This document shows positions 14,467 through 26,505 of a stretch of DNA of 64,000 nt, piece by piece; the first letter of the stretch is position 1, and each line of letters opens with the position of its first letter. Source of the DNA: Ciona savignyi (taxonomy: Eukaryota; Chordata; Ascidiacea; Phlebobranchia; Cionidae). Where the stretch lies: the NCBI GenBank assembly GCA_000149265.1, contig CH002827.1, positions 54,603 through 118,602 of the forward strand, in the 5' to 3' direction. A program made the translations under genes and the position numbers. A model generated the notes under the pieces. That model worked only from the letters and a program-made list of their open reading frames with translations. It searched no databases and was not told where the DNA came from.

Positions 14467-14595
14467 ATGTCCGAAAATAAGTGTATGGTGTGTAATGAGA
14501 GGGATTTGTCAACACTTTCCTCAAAAGAATTCAAAACTCCCATTAAAAGCATTGGGTTTTATCAGTCAGCCATGCCGCCATGGCATATTGGTTAA
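14467..14595 (+). pseudogene. Short zinc-knuckle-like fragment inside the element
   Basis: A 42-codon open frame starting MSENKCMVCNERDLSTLSSK and ending in TAA. CxxC suggests a metal site, but the family is not recognised. It may be an exon fragment of the element's own gene; a possible donor (aaag/gtaaat) follows at about 14602. Confidence 0.35.
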
Positions 14596-14712
14596 AAGAA
14601 AGGTAAATATATATATAACCTGAAACCTTTAATTACATAACCATAATGGTCTATATGGACAAATAAAGTTTTTACTAAATTATTATGTGTCATTTTAGGA
14701 TATGTTTTTCAG

Positions 14713-14832
14713 TGTCGAATACTTTGTCCAGGACATTCTAATAAAAGTCTTAAAGAAAGGCAGCGCAGCCACTACCACTGCGGCACTGCCCATATTCACA
14801 ATTTCAAAAGATGGAAGAAAGCTATTGTTTAA
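14713..14832 (+). pseudogene. Second Cys/His-rich fragment inside the element
   Basis: Preceded by a good acceptor (atgtttttcag). The frame reads CRILCPGHSNKSLKERQR, then SHYHCGTAHIHNFKRWKKA and a stop. Cys and His spacing suggests a zinc-binding remnant. It is too short to assign to a family. Confidence 0.35.
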
Positions 14833-15189
14833 AGGACCCTTAAAAATGTAGCATAGGTAACAATTAATCAGTATTTGTATAATTCGTCCGAATTGATTAT
14901 AATTCAAATGGCAAAAGTATTGCAAATATTAACGCATCTAGGAATCTACTGTATCTGTATGTTATCATGATTAATGATTTTATATCAGAAAATTAATTGT
15001 GTTTTAAAAAGGAGAAATGGTGATTAGAGAAAAGTCTCAGTAAGCAGGAAATCTAATTCTAACTCGTCCCCAACACTAATATTAACCAATCAACTAACCA
15101 TAACTATAACAATGAAGAAAGATTAGGCATATGCATAACCAATATTTTTTCCTTATCTGATGAAAAATAAGAAATCATTCTGGTTCGAC

Positions 15190-15480
15190 TGCTTAGTCTG
15201 GTGGTATAGTGCGGACGCATTTCAACCGAAGGGTTGTAGGTTCGAAACTGGTCGCAAGATAGTCGGTTGTGTCCTCGTGAAGGGTCTTAACGAACATTGC
15301 CTAAACCAGCGAATTAATGGGTTTTACAAAAATGAAGGAACAGGTGTATTCTATATAACACACTGCAATAGCTCTGGTAACCCGGCGGTGGGCGCAAGGT
15401 GATCTGATGATTGCATTTGTGCTAACTAACCCCCTTGGTTTTCCTATTCACGGGGATAAACATCAAAATCCTATCTTATC
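15190..15480 (+). repeat. tRNA-derived SINE (family A), near full length
   Basis: The tRNA-like head has an A box (tggtatagtgcgg) and a B box (ggttcgaaact). The body includes gttgtgtcctcgtgaagg, tataacacactgcaatagctc and cattcacggggataaacat, and it ends in a short tail of 'atcctatcttatcctatcc'. The same body recurs across the window in both orientations. It is an internal Pol III promoter type repeat, not a functional tRNA gene. Confidence 0.8.
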
Positions 15481-17538
15481 CTATCCTATCATAGGAGTAT
15501 TTGTCTTTGTAAGCAATTTTGTTATCTGTAATATGTTCTGTTTGGATTGTTAGTAAGGTTTTAACTAGTTAAGACAATTTGTATATCTTTTACTGGTATT
15601 TCATATTGCAGCAAAAGAAAGAAGTGGAATGAAAAATATTGAAGCTGAGATGAATAAGCATGTACATTCAATTCAATAACAGGTAAAAAAACATTTGAGT
15701 TGTTTTGCTTTTTTATGGGTAGGTAACACAATTGTTTTCATGCTGAACCACAAAAACTTTAGTTTAGAACTCGGTTTATTGTTGTGACTGTAAGACCCCC
15801 TTTATCAATTACTTGTTATATGATGTTTATGTAATATGCTGAAAGTAAGTGTATCAAACATGGTTTAACTATTTTATTACTTGCATTGAAAAGCGTGTAG
15901 TACATATTTATTGAACTGAGAATTTTAAGTATTAAGAGCATGATTTTTTAATAAGTTACTCATCATTGGGTAGTTGATTAAGATTATTCGTTTTACCAGA
16001 AAAGGTGGTGGGAAAATACAAAAGTTAGTTGTGTAAAAGCGATAACTGGTAATTGGTTGTGTCCTTTAGTAAGGGACTGGGGCCTTATCTACACCTAACT
16101 GATCATCAAATTAAAAAAAAAATCCTTAAGTGGGGCATAAGTTAATCTGATAAATACTTGTATGAGGATGTCCCTCAGGTTATTTAGATCTGAAACAATA
16201 TCCTATGTTGCTATGTATAAAGAAAGTTCTGGGTCAATCCCAATTAAGGATTTAAGAAATGGGTTTTATCATTTTTGTGCAATGCAGAATAGAGAGTATG
16301 ACTTTACATGTGTGAAGTGTGGTTAACCCAAGAATTATAATAGGAGATGGAAACGAGGCAAATTGTTTCCGTAGACCAGTTTACTTTTACGATCTAGACA
16401 TATTTTATATACTAAGTATTTCCCTGTATCCAAAAATTTATATACTTGAACATACTTGTTTACATTCAATTATATGTTAATTTTTTTAGGCTCTCCAGCC
16501 AGAAGAAACCAGTCAAGATGTCGTTGATTGTGAAGAAATATGGTTGTAATACAAAAAAGAAATAGAGCATCAACTAAAATAATTTCACTGGAAATTTAGC
16601 ATCTACACATTTAAAATTTAAATTTTGGGTGCAAATTTCAACCACCATCATTAATTAGCTAATGATATTGCCTAGATAATTATGGTGTAACAAGACATCC
16701 TTACATGTGTTTGGTGAAGATACACTTACAAACTTTTAAAAAATGATTGCTATAATTTAAAAAAAAAATCCCGAAAAGTTAGTTACTCAGTATTTGGCAA
16801 GTACAGGTTTTCCTCCAGGTTAAACCCCAAACGTTTTGTAGACACATCAAAGTCATGTGAGTTACCATATGTATTAGGTTAGGACCTATTTGTTTATGTT
16901 TGCAGGAACAAACTACGTAAGCTGCGTATAAAATATAGCAATTGTCGTTAAAGACCCTGCTTGCATATATTATACACATATATCAGAGTCAAAATGTGTT
17001 CTACAAATGGTGGTGGTTGACATATGGATGACACTAAGTCACTCCAGTTGTTGAATATTAATCTTTGTAATATCATGGTTAAACTAATTATATGTGAATA
17101 AAATGATATGCATTGGTTTTGATACTGTGTACACCACTACGCTGTGATTTCGACCCAGTAATTTAGTTTATTTAATTTAAATAATAAACAAAATGCATTA
17201 ACCTAGGAAAAGCAAGTTGAACTCAATGGAATGAACAGTAATCTTCTGTTAATTGATTAGACATATGGCTATAACTTTGATGCTTTGACATTTAATGAAC
17301 TAAATTAAGTGTTTTCCTCAGAGCCCAGAAATAACCTTTGTTGAGTGTGTGAAAAACTGAACTGTGGAAAAGCTAAAACAGACTGGGTAAGTCTTCTGAT
17401 CTTTGTTTTGTAAGTGGTAAAACACAAGAAGTGTTGTCACACTCCTCAGCTTACTGTGTGTACGCCATGACCTCCCAGCTTTGGGTGTGGGATATATGGT
17501 GATTTTACACTGTTAATACTGGTTTGTATTTTATTTAG

Positions 17539-17649
17539 ATATGCTGCGACAAATGCGAAAGATGGTTCCACAGAGACTGCATTAACTTATTGAAGCAACA
17601 GTTTCAAAATGCATTCAAGCAAAAATGATATTGCCAATTTTGTGAATAA
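17539..17649 (+). pseudogene. PHD-finger fragment with in-frame stop
   Basis: After acceptor ttttatttag the frame reads ICCDKCERWFHRDCINL, a typical PHD-finger core (CxxC...WxHxxC). The final zinc ligands YCQFC are separated from it by an in-frame TGA at 17626-17628. The fragment is therefore broken, or belongs to an element that is no longer coding. It lies inside the minisatellite-bounded block. PHD fingers occur in chromatin readers and also in some eukaryotic DNA transposons. Confidence 0.55.
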
Positions 17650-18644
17650 GACACAGTACATAAACTTCAATTTAGCTTTTTCAATTTATTGCTCAGGATA
17701 ATTGATCACCTGTTTTTGAATTTTTTAATAGTACAATTTTGTTTTTCTACTTCATCCAATATGGAATTTTAGCCAAAGTTAATTATACCTTACATCGCTG
17801 GTATTTTTTACTTAATATTTCTGTATTTTCTATTTTATTTTCTACTTCATCCAATATGGAATTTTAGACCCAAATGGTGTTAATACTAATACTGTTATTT
17901 ACAATTACCTGTTACATGATTTTCTTTTGTTTTCTGCATTACATAAAGTTCCTTTCAATGTTTGTGTGATGTTTTACCAATCACCTAAAATGCCACATAC
18001 GATCATTTCAACAAGTAAATTTAGTGTCAATAACAGATGTTACTGGTACTGGTAGACGTCGCGAAACAATCTTAATTTCTGTTGTGAAACTCGCAGAGGC
18101 AATTGTAATTAATCTTGAGAAAGATCTACCACATATTTTTAATTAAATTTAGGTTAGTTTATTCATTTTTTGACCCAGTAATAAATAATGAGGACACAAG
18201 AAAGCAAAGTTTACCCGGTTTACATATTATTGTGTAACTTAAACCGCTTCTGTGTTAGCACTTGCATGATGAGCCCCTACCAAAGTGTGGCACGGTACAA
18301 GGATATAGGATAGGATATTCATGTTTATTTCAGTGAATTGTTCTATTTTGTTATTTCCGGTCTTACATGACCGAACGAGCAACTGGAGCTTTTAAGCAGG
18401 ACCCTATTTTGCACAAACCATTCCACATAAAGATTAGTAGGTTGTGTCCATGGGCAAGGCACTTTACGGACATTGTATCATAGGGGTGAAAAGTGAAAAA
18501 GTGCTTGCCATGGATAAATAAATATGAAAATTGACTTTAGATTATAACAACAATAACAAAAAAGAGTTGCTATCTTGCTCACATTTAACCATAAGTCCAC
18601 TCATGAGAAGAATATAAGAAAAATACATATAGTGAGTTATCACC

Positions 18645-19265
18645 TTTGAAAAAATGGCATGTCGCTTCTGAAAAAGTGTCGTGTAGCCTCGGAAAAAGTG
18701 TCGTGTCGTCTCTAAAAAAGTGGCGTGTCGCCTCTGAAAAAGTGTCGTGTCGCCTCTGAAAAAGTGGCGTGTCGCCTCTGAAAAAGTGGCGTGTCGTCTC
18801 TGAAAAAGTGGCGTGTCGCCTCTGAAAAAGTGGCGTGTCGCCTCGAAAAAAGTGGCGTGTCGCCTCGAAAAAAGTGGCGTGTCGTCTCGAAAAAAGTGGC
18901 GTGTCGCCTCTAAAAAAGTGGCGTGTCGCCTCTGAAAAAGTGGCGTGTCGCCTCGAAAAAAGTGGCGCGTCGTCTCTGAAAAAGTGGCGTGTCGCCTCCA
19001 AAAAAGTGGCGTGTCGCCTCGAAAAAAGTGGCGTGTCGCCTCTGAAAAAGTGGCGTGTCGCCTCTGAAAAAGTGGCGTGTCGCCTCTGAAAAAGTGGCGT
19101 GTCGCCTCTGAAAAAGTGGCGTGTCGCCTCTGAAAAAGTGGCGTGTCGCCTCCAAAAAAGTGGCGTGTCGTCTCTGAAAAAGTGGCGTGTCGCCTCGAAA
19201 AAAGTGGCGTGTCGCCTCTGAAAAAGTGGCGTGTCGCCTCTAAAATAGTGGCGTGTCGCATGCGA
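18645..19265 (-). repeat. 22-bp minisatellite, right array (inverted)
   Basis: About 28 units of the same 22-bp repeat as at 13699, but in reverse orientation; on the + strand the core reads aaaaagtggcgtgtc. Units are most uniform toward the outer edge and decay toward the inner edge (18650-18720), mirroring the left array. A perfect palindrome, tgtcgcatgcgaca, closes the outer edge. Confidence 0.95.
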
Positions 19266-19285
19266 CATTTTCTGGTGTATAGTCC

Positions 19286-19807
19286 TATTGAACAATGTTG
19301 TCAAATGCGAAGGTTGTTTAGCTTCACTGATAAAAAAAAAGTATTTCAAGACCTGTCATTACGTTGGTTAATTGTTACTTTTTATAAACATGAAATCAGC
19401 AACCGGTTCTTTTTTCTGTTAGATCGTAAAATTCTAAACACAGTTTGTAGAATCAAAACCGGTCACCAGCAAGTCATTTGTCTCATTGTGCAAGGCGCTT
19501 AGTTAGCGTACATTAACTGGACCGGTAACTCTTCCGCAATTTTACTAATATTCCACCTATCGTACTTGTAATAGGGCCTATATATGCTAGTAAGACTACT
19601 GCATTTTTTTCCTGTGATTAAAAAAACATGGGCCATTGTATTTAAAACTGCACTGTAAAAATTAAAACTGCACTGTACGATTTTTTGCGCACCAGCCATG
19701 AGCTATAGTGGGTTGTTTGTGTCTATTGTCAAAGATAAGTCCCATTAATTCTATATCTTGCTTTATAAGATACTTTTCCAAGACTAAAATAAATTTGATA
19801 TTTGAAA
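19286..19807. other. Intergenic region upstream of the membrane-protein gene
   Basis: No repeat array or exon seen. It probably includes the promoter and 5' UTR of the gene starting at 19808; no clear TATA element could be singled out. Confidence 0.4.
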
Positions 19808-22800
19808 ATGGCTTCACCTGCGCTGCGTGATAGTAGTATCCAGATGGGATTAACCTTGGAGGCGGATTTCTTGCAAGATATCCCGGATGTATTTCAGCCA
19901 GTGGATGGAAAGCTACATCATGATCGAAGAAAAGTCAACGTTTTTACATCAAACAGCAACTGTTACTTTGTTGATCACTATAACAAGTTAGAACATTCTG
20001 TACATTTACAGTAGAAAATCTAGTATGACCCTTAACTAACTCTAATAGGATAATCCTTTCAATCTAAATGCTAATAACACTACTACACTCTTATAGTACT
20101 GTGATTTTTTCTTTTTAAAAGAAATTAACAGCCTCCTCTGTTAAAAATGAAACTACATTTTTAAGGATTATTTTAACTTACCAATACCTATCACTACACG
20201 GATAAAATGTGTACAAGTCTGGTGGTTTAGTGTGTCGCCGATTGTGTCCTTGGGCAAGGCACTTAATGGACATTGCCTGAACCCAGCAGATTAATGGTTT
20301 ATAATAAATTAAAGGAACATGTGAATTATACACAACACACTGTAATAGTTATGGTAACCCTACAGTGGGCGCGAGGTAATCTGACGATTGCTCGTGTGTT
20401 AACCCCCTTGGTTTTTACCATTAACAGGGATAAACATGAATATCCAATCCTATCCGAAAGTTAACCGAAGAAGGTAAAATACAACTTTTTTGTAATGTTT
20501 AGTATGGCACTGATAAACCTGATTAGAATCCAGAGTAATCATATAAATTGGACTTAATTTAGAACATCAGGCATGATGTATGTACATGTAACTATTAACT
20601 TTTTGTACACAAATGGTGAAATGTAATTGTAAAATAATTAAACTTTTTTTGGTTACCAGTCCTAACCTAAATATGGGTTTATTCTGTTCCCGATATGACT
20701 TTAAGTTCAAATAAACATTTTTTTAATGAATTTTTAAAAACAAAATTTTTAAACACAAAATCAGATAAACATTTTCAATTGTCAAATTTTTCAATTGCTT
20801 TAAATTCTCATGTTCACAATCCATCAATTTTCAGTGAGGTTAAGGTGAACAATCTCGAAGAATTTGCACTGATCAAGCAAAGACTTCTTACTCTGCCAAT
20901 TTACATGAGAGTTGAACTTAGACGACACCGTAAATCTGGCAACACAACTCACATTAACTATGGTGAGTTGTAAAAATTTTGGTAAATTCTTCCTTAAGTG
21001 TTTGTTTTCAGTTACAATTATTAGCTTAATATCACAATTTTGTATTTCACATTTGTCCACAGTTTCATTTAAAATACTTTGTTGCACAAGAAAAGTTTCG
21101 AAAACTTATTTGTTTTCTCCATTTTTATTCATATCAAGTTGATACACAGAACAGCTGGAAACTTAAGTCTAATATAAATGATAGAGAATCTGAATATAAA
21201 CAAAAATTATGCGCAGCCCCGTACCCATCTTGAACTATTTCCGAGAAATGCTCAGAAATTCAATTTGATTAAAACTAGTGACCAGTCTCATTTACGTTTC
21301 ATATAAAAGGAAAGAAAATCACCAATAGAGTTGAATCTTTTAAATATGGATTGGATAAACAATGGCGAAATTCAGGTATATTACACCAAAAACTTTCTCT
21401 ACAGACCCAACAATATAAGCACGACAGCCTTTTTTTAATTTTCAGCGCCGATTTGTGTTATTGTAAAATCCATACAACTGAATCATTTTAACTGAATTTG
21501 TATCTTTCAGGTACTTTTATTGTGATGGTTAACACTAAACATCCAAGCATTCAGAGTCAAATAAGAGAATATCTCGATCAAGCAGAACTTCACATGAAAG
21601 ACCAAGAAAGATTTGCTCTGGAGGTTTAACTGTGCTGTATATTTTTTTAAGAAATCCTGTACATTGTAAACAAATCATAGTCAATCATTCACTTCAATTT
21701 AACTAAAAAAAACATCCACTTGCTCTGCTAGTTTAGTTTGAAATCAACAAAGTGAAAGTATTAACAGCATAAATAATCAATTTAGTAATTTACCCAATTT
21801 TACAAAATGGAACTAAAATACAAAATTCTATTTGAACCATTGGAGAGAAAATGTTTGTTTTATGAAATATTTAACATTTTGCTATTTTTGTAATTATAGA
21901 GAGCTTGTTGCTTTGCTGTATTATTATTATTTCTCTTTCTTATAAACTGTTAAATTATTTAGGCTACGGTTACAGGTAGTGTTATGTTATTTTTTGAATT
22001 TTAATAACAATAGTTTTGTTATACAAACAAACAGCCCAATAAATCAAGTCACTCAGCCTTTTTAATGCCAAAATATTTTGTTACTTACATAAGCAACTTC
22101 AGCGTCTGCAACTGTTAACCAATATAATTTAATTATTCTAGGTTAACACAATTGGTAAATTTAGCATTTTTTTGTTTTTCGACTCAAAATGAGGTTGGTG
22201 TAGTTAAATTAAGGTTTTTGGTTTAATTACATAAAAAAATTTGTTTTTACCGCCAGATAACTGCACCGTGGTTATTTTTGATCGTTCTAGTGAATAGCCT
22301 ATTACAAAACCATGATTATAAAGACATTTTTTCCATATTTTTTATGTAAGTGTCGTCGTAGCACTGCTACGGCCTTCTATCTTGTTTCAGCATGAGCTGT
22401 ACCCAACAATGATTTCATTTTTAGTTTGACTTCGGTCCTGTGCTTCGTTCATGGTACAAACAGCGTCATGACAACTCTCGTGGGAGTTACATCGCTAAAA
22501 ACAGCTGTTTCTGCATCACTAACTTCCGAGCAAAATCCAAAATCTTTGTTAATCCGGTGATGTGGGTTCTCTGCCTCCCTGTGTGTCTAGTAACAGCCCC
22601 AGCCTACTGTGTAAGTAGGAACCAACGTTGTTTCCTGTTTTTGCTTTACTCTTGCGTGCATTGCCGAGAAAAAGTATGCATGTAGCAACATCATTCAGTC
22701 TGCATTGTTTCAAGGTAAAATCCCTGAATATTGTACTTAAAAATTAAAAACAAGAAAACTAAAATAGATTTTGCACAAGTACATCTGAGTTACATAACCA

Positions 22801-24231
22801 CTTTTTTTTTACACCACTGTTTGTGTAGTATGTAGAACAGTTTGCAATAAGTGGATATATTTATGTTCAATAATTTACATATTTAGAACAAATGTATGTA
22901 TAAATATGATGTTTTTTTGTTAAAAACTTTTTTTTAAACAAGTTTTTCAACGATTGTATTATATTAAACATCGCAATTTTAAATTTTAAAATACATTATG
23001 TAAATTTCCACGTTCCTGCTTATCTTACTTTATGCCTTAATACATCTTTTTTACAACTTAATGGTATTAATAAATATATAACATATAGGATTTTATTGCC
23101 ATATGCCAACCCATAATATTTACATAATAGGCTCTGATAATACTTACATAATAAGGTTAGTATATTATACCGCCCACAATAACAATATAATAGACCACTT
23201 AAAACTCGCTATAAAAGTTCAAACTCATGTAGGCATACAGACATGCGCTATCAGAAGATTTCACTTGTAAAATGAAGTCTGCAGTGCGCTATGTTGACGG
23301 TTCAACGCCTGCTCAAAGACAAGCTATGCGGTAATATATTATTGGCATGTTATACCAATATATATAATGTTTGGAGAAATACATAATCATTTTAATATAG
23401 CATGAAATATTTTCCGCTCTTAGAAAACATTATGCTAGTTACTTAATAAATAAGTTTTTTAATCAAATTATACAGGTTTTGTAGACCCACACAATTAAAA
23501 AATTAATATTTCAGTGTCCGACGTGTGTTTTTTTTTAATCTAGTAGTTCCATTTTTATGTTTGAGGGCAAAAAACAAGCTTATTGTATAAAATGTTTTAC
23601 TTATCCCGGTGTTTTCCACAGGAACATGATACAGAATGTTTATGCACAAGGTGTACAACATGGACAGATGGCTGGTAAGTGAAATTTCAGATTCTGGAAC
23701 AATTAGGCCTAATTTTACTAAAGCTAATTAGCATATGGTACCTTAAAATAACTTATTAAAACTTTCTTATGGCTTTTATCTATTGGTCACTAGCAGGTAT
23801 GTTGTGTCTATTATCGAACATTGCATGGAGCCCATGGATTTTGGGTTCAAAAACTGAAATAATGTCTTGGTATATACAAAACTCTGCAATGGCTCTGGTA
23901 AACCATCAGTGGGCAAGAGGTATTCTTTCCTGTGTGTAACGTCAGGTTCATCCAAGGGAATGTAAACACGAAAGAGTTGTCTCGTAGACAATTGTTAGAT
24001 TACCTCACGCCTAATGTCCAGTCATCAAAAGAAAGGCTTTGTTTTATACACTTATGATGACCACACATTACCATCTTCTCATGGGTAACCACATATTACT
24101 ATCTAGCTGCGCAGCAAACCCAAAACCCACCAAGTTATGCCGAAGTAGCCCCACCTCCGTATTTCAATGCCAGTGCCCCACCTGCCAGGCCCAACAAACT
24201 CGCAGATGATGATACTTTATTGCAAATCTAA
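19808..24231 (+). CDS. Unrecognised single-pass membrane protein with PPxY tail, 7 exons
   Basis: Exons: 19808-20010, 20835-20962, 21511-21623, 22425-22610, 23233-23330, 23622-23674, 24107-24231. All six junctions agree in phase and give 301 residues from ATG 19808 to TAA 24229. I do not recognise the family. The first ~150 residues look soluble (begins MASPALRDSSIQMGLTLEAD). Exon 4 carries a hydrophobic stretch, VMWVLCLPVCLVTAPAYC (about residues 191-208), preceded by a basic patch, FRAKSKI. The tail has NPPSYAEVAPPPYFN, i.e. PPSY and PPPY, the PPxY type that binds WW domains of NEDD4-like ubiquitin ligases. A NEDD4-regulated membrane or trafficking adaptor is inference only. The donor of exon 3 (GAG/gtttaa) and acceptor of exon 5 (catgtag) are weak, so those joins are the least certain. 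Confidence 0.6.
20217..20455 (+). repeat. tRNA-derived SINE (family A) in intron 1
   Basis: Shows the family A body: gtgtccttgggcaaggcactt, acacaacacactgtaatag, gggcgcgaggtaatctgacgattg and caggggataaacatgaatatccaatcc (shown in parts). It is inserted in the first intron of the membrane-protein gene. The tRNA-like head is shortened. Confidence 0.7.
23790..24000 (+). repeat. Degenerate SINE fragment in intron 6
   Basis: Recognisable pieces of family A (ttgtgtctattatcgaacattgc, aactctgcaatggctctgg, agtgggcaagaggta), but too diverged for clean ends. Confidence 0.45.
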
Positions 24232-26184
24232 TTTAAATCATCCAGTTTTGTTTCCCAAATCACATTCTCAAATAATTTTTAATTTCTTGGTAATTATGTC
24301 GGTATAAAAAAACTGTTCAACATTTCATATAACTGGATTGATATATTTTGTGTGTTTAAAACTATAAAAAACAATTAAGAAATAAAACATAGCAGTTAAA
24401 ACACCGAAACAATGCCTGTTGGTGAAATCCAAAAAAATGTTAAAACACCAGTTATTTTGCCTGTCTTTAATATAATCATGTATAGCAGCTGGTCTTTTTT
24501 GTAGCAATATCTAATTGTTTATTCTCTCTGGGTTGTGAAACTTGGGTTCTGGCAAAATATCGTTAAGATTTTCATTTAATTTTTTTCTTTTGTTTATTTA
24601 AAAAAATATGTTTAAACAAACGGACATTTTTTTTAAATTTAATTCTTTTTTATGATCACTTTTGCTATTAAGCTCTAATTAAAAATAATTGTTCTGAAGT
24701 GCCATACTTAAACACAGTATTGTAAATACTGTATTTGCAATCTTTTTTTTATATTTAAACCATTTTGTTTATGATTTCGATTTGGTGAATTTTTTACTTA
24801 TAGTGTTCCTAGTGTTTTGCTCTCCCAACCAATCACAATAATTGTTTATGATTAATTATTACAAAGATAATTGGCGTATTGTGCTTCGCGCCTTAAATGG
24901 CATATTCTGTAATATTGTAACGGCACTTTAATGAACATTTACCACCACTTTTCAAAACGTTGTTATGTTTATAATTTCATACCACTAAATGCATTATATA
25001 TTTGTTATGTACATTTTCGCATTTCCACCTTCTGTTGTGTACATTTTCGATTAATAATTCTACCTAACACTTTAATGAAATATAGCTTTTACAAAACTCA
25101 TTTGCTTAAAAACACCGAACACTCACCTGTCTTGAACCCATTTTACTTTATCAAAAGTATTCTTAGCCATTAGGAACCGCATTAATGACATTGGGTTAAA
25201 TCCAATAAAGACATTGGTATTTTACATGTACTTTTCATTGCCGAATTGCCCTGTATATAACTCTATTCCATCAAATCTATTAAAAACTTCTGCACTAATA
25301 TTGCGAGTTTTATTGAATAATTTGCAGTTTAAGAGTAGATTATTTGTTTTTGTCTTAAAAAAAACAATAATTTGAAGAACATACCTTTGGGATTTATTAG
25401 GGAAGAAACGGCAAAACGACAGTCGTTATAACTTATAAGAGGCCAAGAGATTTTTAACCAGTTATTCTCACTTTCACTAAAAAGGGCTGTCGCTCGAAAT
25501 GGGGCCACGGAAAGTCTTCGATTTTTTAATTTAAAATTTAAGCTTTATTGGATCTTCAACCTAAACCCAAAACACTTCAAATTAATTTTTTTGGAGCTGG
25601 TACCCTTCCGTACATTGGGAACTGCTTCCCAACAAAACAGCTAGGAGATTCACATTCAACACCTTTATTTTAAAAAACACTGCTATTTACAGCTAAACGA
25701 AAGCACCGGCGCGTAGCCTATAGCACATGCTACTTCCAACCGTCCACACATTGGGGAATTACTATCATTGTTCCTCTGCAAAACACTCCTTTATATACCA
25801 TTACTAAGAGAGGGCCATATATTATTTCCTATTAATTGGTATATTAATTGTCTATTAATTGGTTATACCCCATCTATAGCGCCGCTTGAAAAGCCATTAA
25901 AAAATCATATTAAAATCAAGTAGTAAATTAATAAATTACTTTGGGAGTTTGTTTGTTTTTGTACGAAAAGGAGATACATTGTTATCTGCAAAAAATGCAA
26001 ATGGTCGGTTCCAAACCAGCCTTGCCGAGACGTGTGTACTTAAGGGGCACCTCACGAAATCACTGCAACAAAGCAGTTTAAGCGGCCCTGGATCATCTCA
26101 ATTATACTTAATATACTGCATTACTTCACTTCCCGACGAAGGGCAAAAGGTTAATCTGATGGATATATTTTGAACACAGTAGAG
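24232..26184. other. Gene-poor AT-rich stretch
   Basis: Begins with the 3' UTR of the membrane-protein gene (AATAAA-type signal near 24380). The remainder is AT-rich with no exon, array or RNA gene that I can support. Confidence 0.45.
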
Positions 26185-26497
26185 CAGGGGGTGCTCATTA
26201 AGTCGATCGCGATCTACCGTTGGATCGCGAAGGTGGTACTGGTCGATCGCGGCGTGACATTAAAAAATTATCATTCTAGCTTCAATGCCGTCACTTGATT
26301 GATATACAGGCCAGCCATTCAGATGACAACTGAATGTTGCCGTTCGGGTGACCAATCAAATCAAACAACCGGTCTAAGTACAGCAAAACTTGCCGAAAGC
26401 GCCGCTCTTTCGCCTTTGCATTTTTGTAGTGGGTAGATCATTTTGACTCGGTCATTTTAAAAGTAGCTCGCATGCTGAAAAAGTGTGAGCACCCCTG
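26185..26497. mobile_element. hAT MITE with perfect 8-bp target duplication
   Basis: The left end cagggggtgctca and right end tgagcacccctg are inverted repeats. The 8-mer cagtagag flanks both sides exactly (26177-26184 and 26498-26505). The interior 'gatcgcgatctaccgttggatcgcg' type sequence is characteristic of hAT-derived short elements. At 313 bp it has no transposase and must have been moved in trans. Confidence 0.9.
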
Positions 26498-26505
26498 CAG
26501 TAGAG

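Larger units (their letters stand above)
13675..19285. mobile_element. Putative 5.6-kb DNA element with inverted minisatellite ends
   Basis: Left end 'gggctgttcacc' and the reverse complement of the right end 'ggactatacacc' both lead into a shared block containing gcatgcgacacgccac, followed by tandem 22-bp units in opposite orientation. So the block has long, repeat-built inverted termini. Inside are three short zinc-binding-type coding fragments (14467, 14713, 17539), a SINE and AT-rich filler. I saw no transposase core and no clear target duplication. It could be a decayed DNA transposon, or two minisatellites seeded by the same repeat in inverted orientation. Confidence 0.5.

Noticed and set aside
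20695..20834. Independent start codon at 20695 for the second exon of the membrane-protein gene
   Set aside because: The first part is low-complexity Lys/Asn/Phe sequence. A strong acceptor (ccatcaattttcag) at 20834 joins exon 1 in phase.
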